A stretch of DNA of 64,000 nucleotides from JANQOH01 sp965242575 (GTDB lineage Bacteria > Pseudomonadota > Alphaproteobacteria > UBA7887), in the NCBI GenBank assembly GCA_965242575.1, contig OZ251461.1, positions 2,914,001 through 2,978,000 of the forward strand, in the 5' to 3' direction. The translations under genes were made by a program, and so were the position numbers. The notes under the pieces were generated by a model. That model worked only from the letters and a program-made list of their open reading frames with translations. It was not told the DNA's origin and made no database searches. Positions 42,038 through 50,810 of this stretch are shown one piece after another; position 1 is the first letter of the stretch, and the number at the start of each line of letters is the position of its first letter.

Positions 42038-43490
42038 AACGGCGGCGGGGACCGACCGGCTGGCCGCCGTTTCGGCCGCCGCGGCGGCGGCCGGCCTCGC
42101 CCCCGGCATGACCCTCGCCGACGCGCTGGCGCTCGCGCCCGGCCTCGCTACCCGGCCCGACGACCCGGCCACCGCGGCGCGCCGGCTCGATTCGCTCGCC
42201 GATTGGGCGCGGCGCTTCACCCCCTGGACCGCGCCGTGCGGAGACGACGGCCTGTGGCTCGACATTACCGGCTGCGCCCGCCTGTTCGGCGGCGAGGCGG
42301 CGCTCCTCGCCCGCCTGTCGGCCGGCGTCGCGCGCCGGGGCCACGACCATTTCGCCGCGGTCGCCGCGACCCCCGGCGCCGCCTGGGCCCTGGCGCGCTT
42401 CGCCGGCGGCGGCGCGGCGGGCGCGGACGAGGCGCGCGCGGCGCTGGCACCGCTGCCGATGGCGGCGCTGAGACTGCCGGAGGAGACCGTCGCCGCCCTC
42501 GCCCGCGTCGGCCTGCGCCGCGTCGGCGACCTCTATTCCGTCCCCCGCGCGCCGCTGGCGCAGCGGTTCGGCCGCGCGCCGCTCGACCGCCTCGACCGGG
42601 CGCTCGGCCGCCGCGCCGAACCCATCGCGCCGCGCCGCCCGCCGGCGCGCCATGCGGCGCGGCGCGGCTTCGCCGAACCGGTCGCCGACACCGCCTCGAT
42701 CTCCGCCGCCCTCGATTCGCTGCTCGACGCGCTCTGCGCCGGCCTCGCCCGGGCCGGCCTCGGCGCGCGCCGGCTCGTCCTCCGCCTCCACCGGGTCGAT
42801 GGCGGCGCGCACGCGATTTCGGTCGGCGCGGCGCGCGCGCGGCGCGACGCGCGCGGCCTCGCCCGGCTGTTCGCCGAGCGCCTCGACGGCCTCGACGCCG
42901 GCCTCGGAATCGAGGTCATGGAGCTCGAGGCCGCGCGGGCGGAGCCGCTGGCCCCGGCGCAAGCCGGATTCGCCGCCGCTTTCTCCGACTCCGACTCCGG
43001 CGCCGGCGGCGACTTCGGTACCGCCGGGCTCGCCGATCTGGTCGACCGCCTCGCCAACCGCCTCGGCGCCGGGCGCGTCGTCCGCCTCGGCCCGCGCGAC
43101 ACCCACAACCCCGACCGCGCGGTGCGCCGCCACGCGCCCCTGCCCGGCCCGCCGGCGGACGAACCCGGCGCGGACGCGACCTGGCCGGCGGCGGAGCGGC
43201 CCATCCGCCTGTTCGCGCCGCCACGCCCGGTCGCCGCGGTCGCGCTGGCGCCCGACGGCCCGCCCATGCTGTTCCACTGGCGCGGCCGCGCCGTCCGCGT
43301 CGTCCGCGCCAGCGGCCCCGAGCGCATCGCCGGCGAATGGTGGCGCGAGGACTCCCCCGTTCGCGACTACTACCGCGTCGAGGACTCCGCCGGCGCGCGC
43401 TTTTGGATCTACCGCGAGGGCCTGTACGACGAAGGCGGCGCGCGCGCCCCGGCCGCGCCGCGCTGGTTTCTCCACGGCGTGTTCGCATGA
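41937..43490 (+). CDS. imuB: ImuB, Y-family polymerase-like protein
   Basis: This 517-residue DNA polymerase Y-family-like protein begins MKRIASLWLPHW. ImuB proteins keep the fold and beta-clamp binding but lack catalytic acidic residues; here the palm motif reads LWLDITGCARLFGGE. It bridges DnaE2, ImuA and the sliding clamp. The stop overlaps the dnaE2 start (ATGA). Confidence 0.92.
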   Translation: MKRIASLWLPHWRTGPRPPPGADGAPPRPFALVETAAGTDRLAAVSAAAAAAGLAPGMTLADALALAPGLATRPDDPATAARRLDSLADWARRFTPWTAPCGDDGLWLDITGCARLFGGEAALLARLSAGVARRGHDHFAAVAATPGAAWALARFAGGGAAGADEARAALAPLPMAALRLPEETVAALARVGLRRVGDLYSVPRAPLAQRFGRAPLDRLDRALGRRAEPIAPRRPPARHAARRGFAEPVADTASISAALDSLLDALCAGLARAGLGARRLVLRLHRVDGGAHAISVGAARARRDARGLARLFAERLDGLDAGLGIEVMELEAARAEPLAPAQAGFAAAFSDSDSGAGGDFGTAGLADLVDRLANRLGAGRVVRLGPRDTHNPDRAVRRHAPLPGPPADEPGADATWPAAERPIRLFAPPRPVAAVALAPDGPPMLFHWRGRAVRVVRASGPERIAGEWWREDSPVRDYYRVEDSAGARFWIYREGLYDEGGARAPAAPRWFLHGVFA

Positions 43491-46400
43491 CCGCCTACGC
43501 CGAATTGCAGGCGCTGAGCAATTTCACCTTCCTCGAGGGCGCGGCGCACCCCCACGAACTGGCGGAGACCGCCGCCGCGCTCGGCCACCGGGCGATCGCG
43601 ATAGCGGACCGCAACAGCCTGGCCGGGGTCGTGCGCGCCCACACGGCCGCCCGCGAGGCGGGGATCCGCCTCGTCGTCGGCGCCCGCCTCGACCTCGAGG
43701 ACGGGCCGAGCGCGATCTGCCTGCCCACCGGCCGCGCCGCCTACGGGCGCCTCGCGCGGCTGCTCACCCTGGGCCGGCGGCGCGCGCCGAAGGGCCGCTG
43801 CCGCCTCTCCTGGCGCGACGTGGAGGCGCATGCCGAGGGCCAGCAGCTGGTCGTGATTCCGCCGCCCGCCGCGGCGCGGCCCGCGGACTCCTTCGCCGCC
43901 GCGCTGCGGCGCGCCGCGCGGCACCTCCCGCGCGTGTTCCTCGCCGCGAGCCGGCGTTTCGACGGCGACGACGGCGAACGCCTCGCCGCGCTGTCCGCCC
44001 TCGCCGACTCCGCCGGCGCGCCGCTGGTCGCCGTCAACGACGCGCTCTACCACCGCCCGGACCGCCGCCCGCTCGCCGACGTCCTGACCTGCATCCGCGA
44101 GGGCCGGACGGTCGACGCGGCCGGGCGGCGCCTCGCCGCGAACGCCGAGCGCCACCTCAAGCCGCCGGAGGAGATGGCGCGCCTGTTCGCCGGTTATCCG
44201 GAGGCCGTCGCCCGCTCCGCAGCCATCGCCGAGGCGTGCGATTTCGGCCTCGACGAACTGGCCTACGAATACCCCGGCGAGATCGTCCCGCCGGGCGAGA
44301 CCGCGCAATCGCATCTCGCCCGCCTCGCCTTCGCCGGCGCCCGGGAGCGCTACGGCGGCGCGGTCCCGGACAAGGTCCGCGCGCTCCTCGACCGCGAGCT
44401 CGCGCTGATCGCGCGGCTGGGCTACGCGCCCTACTTCCTCACCGTCCACGACGTCGTGCGGTTCGCGCGGGGGCGCGGAATCCTGTGCCAGGGGCGCGGC
44501 TCGGCGGCCAATTCCGCCGTCTGCTACTGCCTCGGCGTCACCGCCGTCGACCCCGGCCGCCACGACCTGCTGTTCGAACGCTTCGTTTCGGCGGCGCGCG
44601 GCGAGCCGCCCGACATCGACGTGGACTTCGAACACGAGCGCCGCGAGGAGGTCATTCAATACGTCTACGGCAAATACGGCCGCGACCGCGCCGCCCTGGC
44701 CGCTACCGTCATCCGCTACCGCGGGCGCAGCGCGGCGCGCGAGGTCGGCAAGGCGCTGGGCCTGTCGCGCGACGTCGCCGCCGCCCTGGCCAGGGCGGCG
44801 CGCCGCCGCGATGGCGCCGGCCCCGACCCGGAGGAGGCGCGCGAACTCGGCCTCGACCCGGACTCCCGCCGCATGCGGCTGGCGCTGGCGCTGACCGGGG
44901 AGTTGATCGGCTTCCCGCGCCACCTCTCGCAGCACGTCGGCGGCTTCGTCATATCCCGCGGCCCGCTTTGCGAGACGGTTCCCATCGAGAACGCGGCGAT
45001 GGCGGACCGCACCGTCATCGAGTGGGACAAGGACGACATCGACGCCCTCGGCATGCTCAAGGTCGACGTGCTCGGCCTCGGCATGCTGACCTGCATCCGC
45101 AAGGCCTTCGACCTGGCCGCCCGCGCCCACGGGCGGCGCTGGACCCTCGCCGCGGTCCCGCCCGAGGACCCGGCCACCTACGACATGCTCTGCCGCGCCG
45201 ATTCCATCGGCGTGTTCCAGGTGGAGAGCCGGGCGCAGATGTCGATGCTGCCGCGCCTCGCGCCGCGCACGTTCTACGATCTCGTCATCGAGGTGGCGAT
45301 CGTGCGCCCGGGGCCGATCCAGGGCGGCATGGTGCATCCCTATCTGCGCCGCCGCCGCGGCGAGGAGGAGGTGAGCTACCCCTCGCCCGAACTCGAGGAG
45401 GTGCTGGGCAAGACCCTCGGCGTCCCCCTGTTCCAGGAGCAGGCGATGCGCATCGCCGTGGTCGCCGGCGGCTTCACCCCCGACGAGGCCGACCGGCTGC
45501 GGCGCGCCATGGCCGCCTTCCGGCGGAGCGGAACGGTGCGCGCGTTCCACGACAAACTGGTCGAGGGCATGGTCGCGCGCGGCTACGACCGCGATTTCGC
45601 CGAGCGCTGCTTCAGCCAGATCGAGGGGTTCGGCGATTACGGCTTCCCCGAATCGCACGCGGCGAGTTTCGCGCTGCTGGTCTACGTCTCGGCGTGGCTC
45701 AAGCGGCATTATCCGGCGGCCTTCGCCGCGGCGTTGCTCAACAGCCAGCCCATGGGGTTCTACGCGCCGGCGCAGATCGTCCGCGACGCCCGCGACCACG
45801 GCGTGATCGTGCGCCCGCCCGACGTGAACCGCGCCGGCTGGGACTGCGCGCTGGAGCCCGACGCGGCGAGCGCCGGCGGCGCGGCCCTGCGCCTCGGCCT
45901 GAACCGCGTCCAGGGGTTCGGCAAGGACGATGCGGAGCGGCTCGAGGCGGCGCGCGGCGCGGGTTACGACGACATCGAAGCGCTGCGGCGGCGCGCCGGG
46001 CTGTCGGCGCGGGCGCTCGACCGGCTGGCGCGGGCGGACGCGTTCGGCTCGCTCGGCCTGTCGCGGCGCGAGGCGCTGTGGCGCGTCGCCGGCCTCGACG
46101 AGGCGCCGCCGCCGCTGTTCGCCGCCGCCGCGGCGCGCGAACCCGGCCCCGCCCTGCCGCCGGCCGCGCCCGGCGAAGAGGTCGCCGGGGATTACGAGAG
46201 CCTGCGCCTGTCGCTGAAGGCCCACCCGCTGTCGCTGCTGCGCGGCGCGCTGGAGTCGCGCGGCGCCGTCCCCGCCGCGGCGCTTCGCTCCGCCGCCGCC
46301 GGGCGCCGCGTCGAACTGTGCGGGCTGGTGCTGTCGCGCCAGCGCCCCGGCACGGCGAAGGGGATTATCTTCGCCACCCTCGAGGACGAGACCGGGGCCG

Positions 46401-46597
46401 CCAACGTGGTGATCCGGCCGCCGGTCTTCGCCCGCCACCGCCGCGCGGCGCTCGATTCGCGCCTTCTCGCGGCGCGCGGCGCGGTCCAGCGCGAGGGGAT
46501 CGTCGTCCACCTCATCGCCGACCGCCTGGTGGACCTGACGCCGATGCTCGCCCGCCTCGGCGCGCCGCTCCCCGTCCGCTCGCGCGACTTCCGGTGA
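43487..46597 (+). CDS. dnaE2: Error-prone DNA polymerase III alpha subunit DnaE2
   Basis: This 1036-residue C-family polymerase performs translesion synthesis with ImuA and ImuB. The N-terminal PHP domain (YAELQALSNFTFLEGAAHP) is followed by the polymerase core with GRGSAANSAVCYCLGVT and PDIDVDFEHERREEVIQ, which carries the catalytic aspartates, and a C-terminal OB domain (VELCGLVLSRQRPGTAKG). Length is normal and the frame is intact. A decayed copy of its 3' end lies upstream of imuA. Confidence 0.97.
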   Translation: MTAYAELQALSNFTFLEGAAHPHELAETAAALGHRAIAIADRNSLAGVVRAHTAAREAGIRLVVGARLDLEDGPSAICLPTGRAAYGRLARLLTLGRRRAPKGRCRLSWRDVEAHAEGQQLVVIPPPAAARPADSFAAALRRAARHLPRVFLAASRRFDGDDGERLAALSALADSAGAPLVAVNDALYHRPDRRPLADVLTCIREGRTVDAAGRRLAANAERHLKPPEEMARLFAGYPEAVARSAAIAEACDFGLDELAYEYPGEIVPPGETAQSHLARLAFAGARERYGGAVPDKVRALLDRELALIARLGYAPYFLTVHDVVRFARGRGILCQGRGSAANSAVCYCLGVTAVDPGRHDLLFERFVSAARGEPPDIDVDFEHERREEVIQYVYGKYGRDRAALAATVIRYRGRSAAREVGKALGLSRDVAAALARAARRRDGAGPDPEEARELGLDPDSRRMRLALALTGELIGFPRHLSQHVGGFVISRGPLCETVPIENAAMADRTVIEWDKDDIDALGMLKVDVLGLGMLTCIRKAFDLAARAHGRRWTLAAVPPEDPATYDMLCRADSIGVFQVESRAQMSMLPRLAPRTFYDLVIEVAIVRPGPIQGGMVHPYLRRRRGEEEVSYPSPELEEVLGKTLGVPLFQEQAMRIAVVAGGFTPDEADRLRRAMAAFRRSGTVRAFHDKLVEGMVARGYDRDFAERCFSQIEGFGDYGFPESHAASFALLVYVSAWLKRHYPAAFAAALLNSQPMGFYAPAQIVRDARDHGVIVRPPDVNRAGWDCALEPDAASAGGAALRLGLNRVQGFGKDDAERLEAARGAGYDDIEALRRRAGLSARALDRLARADAFGSLGLSRREALWRVAGLDEAPPPLFAAAAAREPGPALPPAAPGEEVAGDYESLRLSLKAHPLSLLRGALESRGAVPAAALRSAAAGRRVELCGLVLSRQRPGTAKGIIFATLEDETGAANVVIRPPVFARHRRAALDSRLLAARGAVQREGIVVHLIADRLVDLTPMLARLGAPLPVRSRDFR

Positions 46598-46606
46598 ACC
46601 GATCCT

Positions 46607-47683
46607 TCAACCGCCGAGGATGCGCCGCGCCGCGGCCGGGTCCAGCCCGACCAGCGCGCCGGCCTCGCAGATCTGGGCGATGGTCTCCGCATCCACCGGG
46701 ATTCCCCCGGCGGCGCGGCGGGCGCGCGCCTTGCGCTCCGGGTCGCCCGGAACCATCACCTCCTCCACTCCGGGCGCCGGGCGCGACGAAGTGGCGTGCG
46801 CCGCCACGGCGTCGATCTCGCGGCGGAAGAAGTCTCCGTCGCCGACCGCCTCCGGGTCGACGATCACGCTCAGCATGTTGTTGATGATCGCCCGTCCGTG
46901 GTCGCGCTCGGGCAGGTGCGCGCCGCCATTCGTCAGCGCGCCGGCCAGCGCCTCGCACATCAGCGCCATGCCGTAACCCTTGTGCGCGCCCATCGGCTGC
47001 AACGCGCCGCGCGGGTCGGAATACATGACCCCGGGGTCGCGGGTCGGGCGGCCTTCGGCGTCGATCAGCGCCCCTTCGGGAACCCGTTCGCCGGCGTTGC
47101 GCGCCACCCGGACCTTGCCCATGGCGATGGCGCTGGTGGCGAAGTCGAGGATCATCGGCGGGCGGCTCTCGCCGGCGGGGAGCCCTATGCAAAACGGGTT
47201 GGTGACATAGCGCGCCTCGGCGCCGCCGAACGGCGCCACGCTGGGGCGGTAGCCGCCCGAATTGACGTAGTGCATCGACACCAGCCCGGCGTCGGCGCAG
47301 AGCTCCGCCCACGCGCCGATGCGCCCCAGATGGTGGCTCATGCGCAGCGCCAGCACCGCCACGCCGCGGGCGCGGGCGCGCTCGACGCCGAGCGCCATCG
47401 CCTCGCGGCCGATGACCTGCCCGTAGGCGAGGTTGCCGTCGAGCCGCAGCGCCGCGCCGTCGTCGCCGGCCACCGTGAGGCGCCCGTTGGCCTTGAGCCA
47501 GCCATCGGCCATCGACGCGGCGTAGGCCGGCAGGATGCCGACGCCGTGGCTGTCGTGCCCGGCGAGGTTGGCGTCGACCAGGTTCCGCGCCACCAGTCCG
47601 GCCTCGCGGTCGTCGGAGCCGCCGGCGGCGCAGAACGCGCGCGCCAGCGCCTCCAGCGCCGCGGCGGGGTATGTGCGGGTCAT
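46607..47683 (-). CDS. Malate/L-lactate dehydrogenase family (LDH2-type) oxidoreductase
   Basis: This 358-residue NAD(P)-dependent dehydrogenase is of the LDH2/ureidoglycolate/sulfolactate family, which lacks a Rossmann fold. It shows the N-terminal NLVDANLAGHDSHGVGILPAY, the conserved MSHHLGRIGAW with the catalytic His, and PMGAHKGYGMALMCEALAG. The substrate is uncertain. It is convergent with dnaE2 at a 9-bp distance. A long hairpin lies just upstream, between it and the small secreted-protein gene. Confidence 0.9.
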   Translation of the reverse strand: MTRTYPAAALEALARAFCAAGGSDDREAGLVARNLVDANLAGHDSHGVGILPAYAASMADGWLKANGRLTVAGDDGAALRLDGNLAYGQVIGREAMALGVERARARGVAVLALRMSHHLGRIGAWAELCADAGLVSMHYVNSGGYRPSVAPFGGAEARYVTNPFCIGLPAGESRPPMILDFATSAIAMGKVRVARNAGERVPEGALIDAEGRPTRDPGVMYSDPRGALQPMGAHKGYGMALMCEALAGALTNGGAHLPERDHGRAIINNMLSVIVDPEAVGDGDFFRREIDAVAAHATSSRPAPGVEEVMVPGDPERKARARRAAGGIPVDAETIAQICEAGALVGLDPAAARRILGG

Positions 47684-47723
47684 GGCGGCCTCCGGCGGCG
47701 CTTTCCGGACCCCGAATGCGAAC

Positions 47724-47755
47724 GGGGCCGCCGCGGCCTGCGCCGCGGCGGCCCC
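47724..47755. terminator. Strong GC hairpin after the small secreted-protein gene
   Basis: A perfect 14-bp stem with a ctgc loop follows the 3' end of the gene at 47773 by 17 bp on the minus strand. There is no T-run, so it may attenuate or stabilise transcripts rather than act as a classical terminator. Confidence 0.5.
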
Positions 47756-47772
47756 GCCGGAGTCGCGCCCAG

Positions 47773-47952
47773 CTACTCGGTGCTGGAGGTCTGCGAATCC
47801 GCGACGGTGATCGTGGCGCCGTCGTCGGTCGTCGCGGTCTCCATCGACGCCTGGTGCGCCTTGGCGCCGCCGCACATGCCGCCCGCCATCGCGGCGCCGG
47901 AGAACGCCAGCGCCGCGAGCGCCGCGACGCAGAACTTGATCGTGCCGGTCAT
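47773..47952 (-). CDS. Small secreted protein of unknown function
   Basis: This 59-residue protein has a clear Sec signal peptide (MTGTIKFCVAALAALAFSG, cleavage after AMA) and a ~36-residue mature part rich in Ala, Thr and Ser with one Cys (GGMCGGAKAH...TITVADSQTSSTE). A purine-rich site (aggaggaacg) precedes the ATG. It is probably periplasmic or secreted. No family was recognised. Confidence 0.6.
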   Translation of the reverse strand: MTGTIKFCVAALAALAFSGAAMAGGMCGGAKAHQASMETATTDDGATITVADSQTSSTE

Positions 47953-48173
47953 TCGTCCGTTCCTCCTGGCTGGACATTCGCCAGCGCGCAGCATCGCGCC
48001 CCGCGCGCGCCGTGTCAAGCGCGAGTCCGGCGGACCGGCGAATCTCGTTTCGGAGGATCGCGCCATTCTCCGGCGGCGGGCACGCGATCCGTCCATAACG
48101 GGAACTGCCGATACGCGAACGAGGCGGTTGGCGGCGCCGGGCGGGCGCGGTAAGCTGGCGGCGTTCTTCACGG

Positions 48174-48638
48174 ATGAAGCGGGAAGCCGCCGTGCTCCTC
48201 GATTCGCTCGCGCCCGGACGGACGGCTTCCGCCGTCTCCGCCCGTTCCGCCGGAACGGGCGCTTCCCTGCGCAGCGGTCGCCCCGCATCCGCCGCGGGGC
48301 GGCCGGCGCGATCCGCAAGTGTCGCGCCGGCGGAGCGGGCGTTCCCGTGCACGGCCTGCGGCGCGTGTTGCCGCAATCTCGGCGGCGCGCCGCTCTACGC
48401 CCGCCTCGACCGGGGCGACGGTATGTGCCGCCACCTCGACACCGGAACCGACCATTGCCGCATCTACGAAACGCGGCCGCGGATCTGCCGCGTCGCGGAC
48501 ATGTACGAGGCGTTCGCCGACCGCCTTGCGTGGCCGGAATACGTCGAGCATAATCTGCGGGCCTGCCGCGACCTCCAGGCGCGAGAGTGGCGGGCCGCCT
48601 CCAACCGAGGGAGAGACGCATGTTCGTCCAGTATCTGA
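48174..48638 (+). CDS. YkgJ-like cysteine-cluster protein (putative metal chelating)
   Basis: The 154-residue product contains the FPCTACGACCRN cluster followed by MCRHLD, CRIYETRPRICR and a final Cys, the pattern of the YkgJ/PF03692 zinc- or iron-chelating family. The first ~55 residues are low-complexity, so the real start may be further downstream. The 3' end overlaps the TerB-like gene by 19 bp, suggesting an operon. The function of the family is not established. Confidence 0.75.
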   Translation: MKREAAVLLDSLAPGRTASAVSARSAGTGASLRSGRPASAAGRPARSASVAPAERAFPCTACGACCRNLGGAPLYARLDRGDGMCRHLDTGTDHCRIYETRPRICRVADMYEAFADRLAWPEYVEHNLRACRDLQAREWRAASNRGRDACSSSI

Positions 48639-49006
48639 ACGAACGCCAGCAGGGAGTCCTGCTGCACTACGCCGACCGGGTCATGCGTGTGGACGGCGTA
48701 ATCGACGCGAAGGAGATGGTCCATATCGACATGCTCCGCGAGCAGGCCGCCCCCGGGGCGAAGGCGGAGGACTTGCCCGTGGCGGAGCTGCCGCGGGTGT
48801 TCGAGGACCGCTCCAGCCGCATCGCGTTCCTTCTGGAGCTTGTGGGCATGGGATACGCCAACGAGGCGTTCGATCCCAAGCAGTCCGGGCTGGTGGCGGA
48901 CGTCTCCGCTGCTTTTTCGCTCGAAGGCGATATGGACGACGTAGAATCGTGGGTGAAGCGCCAGTTCGAGCTGGTCCGCGAAGCCCGCGGCCTCATGGAG
49001 GGCTGA
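48620..49006 (+). CDS. TerB-like domain protein
   Basis: This 128-residue all-helical protein contains HYADRVMRVDGVIDAKEMVHID, the acidic VDGxIDxxE pattern typical of the TerB/DjlA-like domain that binds metal or acts as a scaffold in stress and defence systems. A gagggagag ribosome-binding site supports the ATG at 48620. The next gene begins 3 bp after its stop. The assignment rests on motif pattern only. Confidence 0.5.
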   Translation: MFVQYLNERQQGVLLHYADRVMRVDGVIDAKEMVHIDMLREQAAPGAKAEDLPVAELPRVFEDRSSRIAFLLELVGMGYANEAFDPKQSGLVADVSAAFSLEGDMDDVESWVKRQFELVREARGLMEG

Positions 49007-49009
49007 GCG

Positions 49010-49288
49010 ATGAAGGCGCTTCCTTGGATACTTGCCGCTGCTGCCAGCCTTATCACCATTGGTGCGACGGCGTGGGCTGCGGACGAATCCGGCGAGCGCA
49101 AGAAAGAGCACGACTGCTACCGGTCCGAGATCGCGAATTTGGAGCGTAAGCTGGACAATACGGAGAACAAATATAGGCAGTCGCGGGAGCGTCTTGGCGA
49201 GAAGAGTCGGCAAGTACAGGAGCTAGCCTCTCAGGTGCGACGCTTGCGGCGGAATCTTGCTGCCGCTCGCCAACGAGCGGCCGCGTGA
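49010..49288 (+). CDS. Small exported coiled-coil protein
   Basis: This 92-residue protein has a signal peptide (ILAAAASLITIGATAWA) and a mature domain that is one long charged coiled coil (EIANLERKLDNTENKYRQSR, LGEKSRQVQELASQVRRLRR). It probably acts in the periplasm. It lies in the same unit as the TerB-like gene (3-bp gap); the next start is 52 bp away. No known family was recognised. Confidence 0.65.
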   Translation: MKALPWILAAAASLITIGATAWAADESGERKKEHDCYRSEIANLERKLDNTENKYRQSRERLGEKSRQVQELASQVRRLRRNLAAARQRAAA

Positions 49289-49340
49289 TGCTGAACGAGA
49301 CTTCGTTCGCGCGTTGAGTCGAGCGGCGCAGGAGGGAGCG

Positions 49341-50810
49341 ATGAGCGAACGATCAGGGAAACGGAAGGGCGCGCGCGGCCGCAAGCCGGACGCGGCGACC
49401 CGTGTCGTCCTGGCGGGCGCGGTGGGAGGAGCGATCTCGCAAGCTTCGGCCAGCGCGCGTCCGGTTACCGATCCGGGCCTGATCGATCAGGCGCGCGTCT
49501 TCGCCGAGGCGATCCGTCAGACCAAGCCGCTCGCCAGAGCGGGAACGCTCACGGCGGAACAGGCGGCCAAAACCATTCGTGACGACACGGCGCACCGGCA
49601 TGGCTTGCTCCCGGAAACCGCGCAGCGGCTGGCAACCGGTCGCAGAGACCTGAGCGACTTCACGGACGGACCACATCCGCAGGCGCAAGTGGGGAAAGCT
49701 GCTGAGGTCGTAGCCGCGTCGGACCTGTCCGGCAATGTCCGCGTGTCGCCCGATGGTGCCGCCCGCCAGGGCGGGGATCTCATTTTGGTTTCCCGCACGC
49801 GCGCGGGCGTGGTTTTCGTTCCGATCGGAGAGGTAAAAACCGGGTCTGCAAAGTATATCGTCCGGAGCATTGAAAGAATGGCGGCGGAGACAGGTCGCAG
49901 GGAGCCTATAATCATCGATTCTCGGTTCTTAAATCCCGACGGATCGCCCCGTGTAGCACCGGGCGCATTCACCACCGACGCACAAGCTGGTCGCGTGCGC
50001 CGCGCGCAGAAAGCAGGGGTGAAGCTCCGCGGCGTTCGCGATCTCGAATCGCGCGCCGCGCGGTTGCGCAAGAACACGAAGCATTTGTCCACCAAAGACA
50101 TAGAGCGTATCCGCAGAGGTGAGCTCGACCCGGACACAGCTTGGCAGCTCGTTACGCTCCGTGACGACATAGCCCGCGCCTACCGCCTCAAGGGGGTGGT
50201 TGGACGCGCGGCCGGAGCGGTCGCGATGGCCGCGGCGACGGCGGCGGTTGCCACGCTTGTCGTGCAGGCTGTGTCCGAGGGCAAGATCGACTTGGCAACT
50301 GTCGGCGAGGAGGCCGGCAAAGCGGCGGTGTGGGCAGTGGGCAGAACGGCTGCCGACGCGATTCTCTATCACGGCGCGAACGCTGTCGGTCTGGCCCCGG
50401 AAGTGGCCAAATCATTCGCCGAAACCGGAGTGACGGTAGCCTTTTGCCTGATCGCCGATGTCTCCGAGGAAGTGCGGGCGGCCCGAGTCGGGGAAATTTC
50501 GACGGCGGACGCGGTGGGAGGCAGCGCCATGAAGGCCGCCCTGGACATCCTCCCTCTGGCGTTGGCACCGCTTGGACCGGCCAGAATTCCGATTCTTATC
50601 GGCGCGCAATTCGGCGGCCGGTGGGTCATCGAGAGAGTGCGCGACGGCAAGAGGGAAAGAAAGCGGAGGTTCGCGGAGGACATGATGCGCGCTGATCGGC
50701 TCAGTGATCGGATGGATCGTTTGCAAGCCGATATGCATCGCGACAACGCGGAACTCGACGAGACCGACCGGCTTTACGAGGAAGCCATGGCGGATGGAGA
50801 TTCCAAATGA
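49341..50810 (+). CDS. Unknown 489-residue protein with nuclease-like motif and glycine/alanine-rich hydrophobic segments
   Basis: In the N-terminal half, the segment QVGKAAEVVAASDL, GGDLILVSRTRAG and VFVPIGEVKTG matches the Asp...Glu-x-Lys pattern of PD-(D/E)xK nucleases. The second half has long Ala/Gly-rich hydrophobic stretches (AAGAVAMAAATAAVATLVVQ; ALDILPLALAPLGPARIPIL) that may insert in membranes, and a charged helical tail. A caggaggg ribosome-binding site precedes the ATG at 49341. The stop overlaps the glycosylase start (ATGA), so the two proteins are made together. I know of no named system with this pairing. Confidence 0.6.
   Translation: MSERSGKRKGARGRKPDAATRVVLAGAVGGAISQASASARPVTDPGLIDQARVFAEAIRQTKPLARAGTLTAEQAAKTIRDDTAHRHGLLPETAQRLATGRRDLSDFTDGPHPQAQVGKAAEVVAASDLSGNVRVSPDGAARQGGDLILVSRTRAGVVFVPIGEVKTGSAKYIVRSIERMAAETGRREPIIIDSRFLNPDGSPRVAPGAFTTDAQAGRVRRAQKAGVKLRGVRDLESRAARLRKNTKHLSTKDIERIRRGELDPDTAWQLVTLRDDIARAYRLKGVVGRAAGAVAMAAATAAVATLVVQAVSEGKIDLATVGEEAGKAAVWAVGRTAADAILYHGANAVGLAPEVAKSFAETGVTVAFCLIADVSEEVRAARVGEISTADAVGGSAMKAALDILPLALAPLGPARIPILIGAQFGGRWVIERVRDGKRERKRRFAEDMMRADRLSDRMDRLQADMHRDNAELDETDRLYEEAMADGDSK

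Noticed and set aside
40978..46597. Integrative element with attL/attR at the dnaE2 3' end
   Set aside because: The repeats enclose only the imu operon itself and no integrase gene; a duplication scar fits better.
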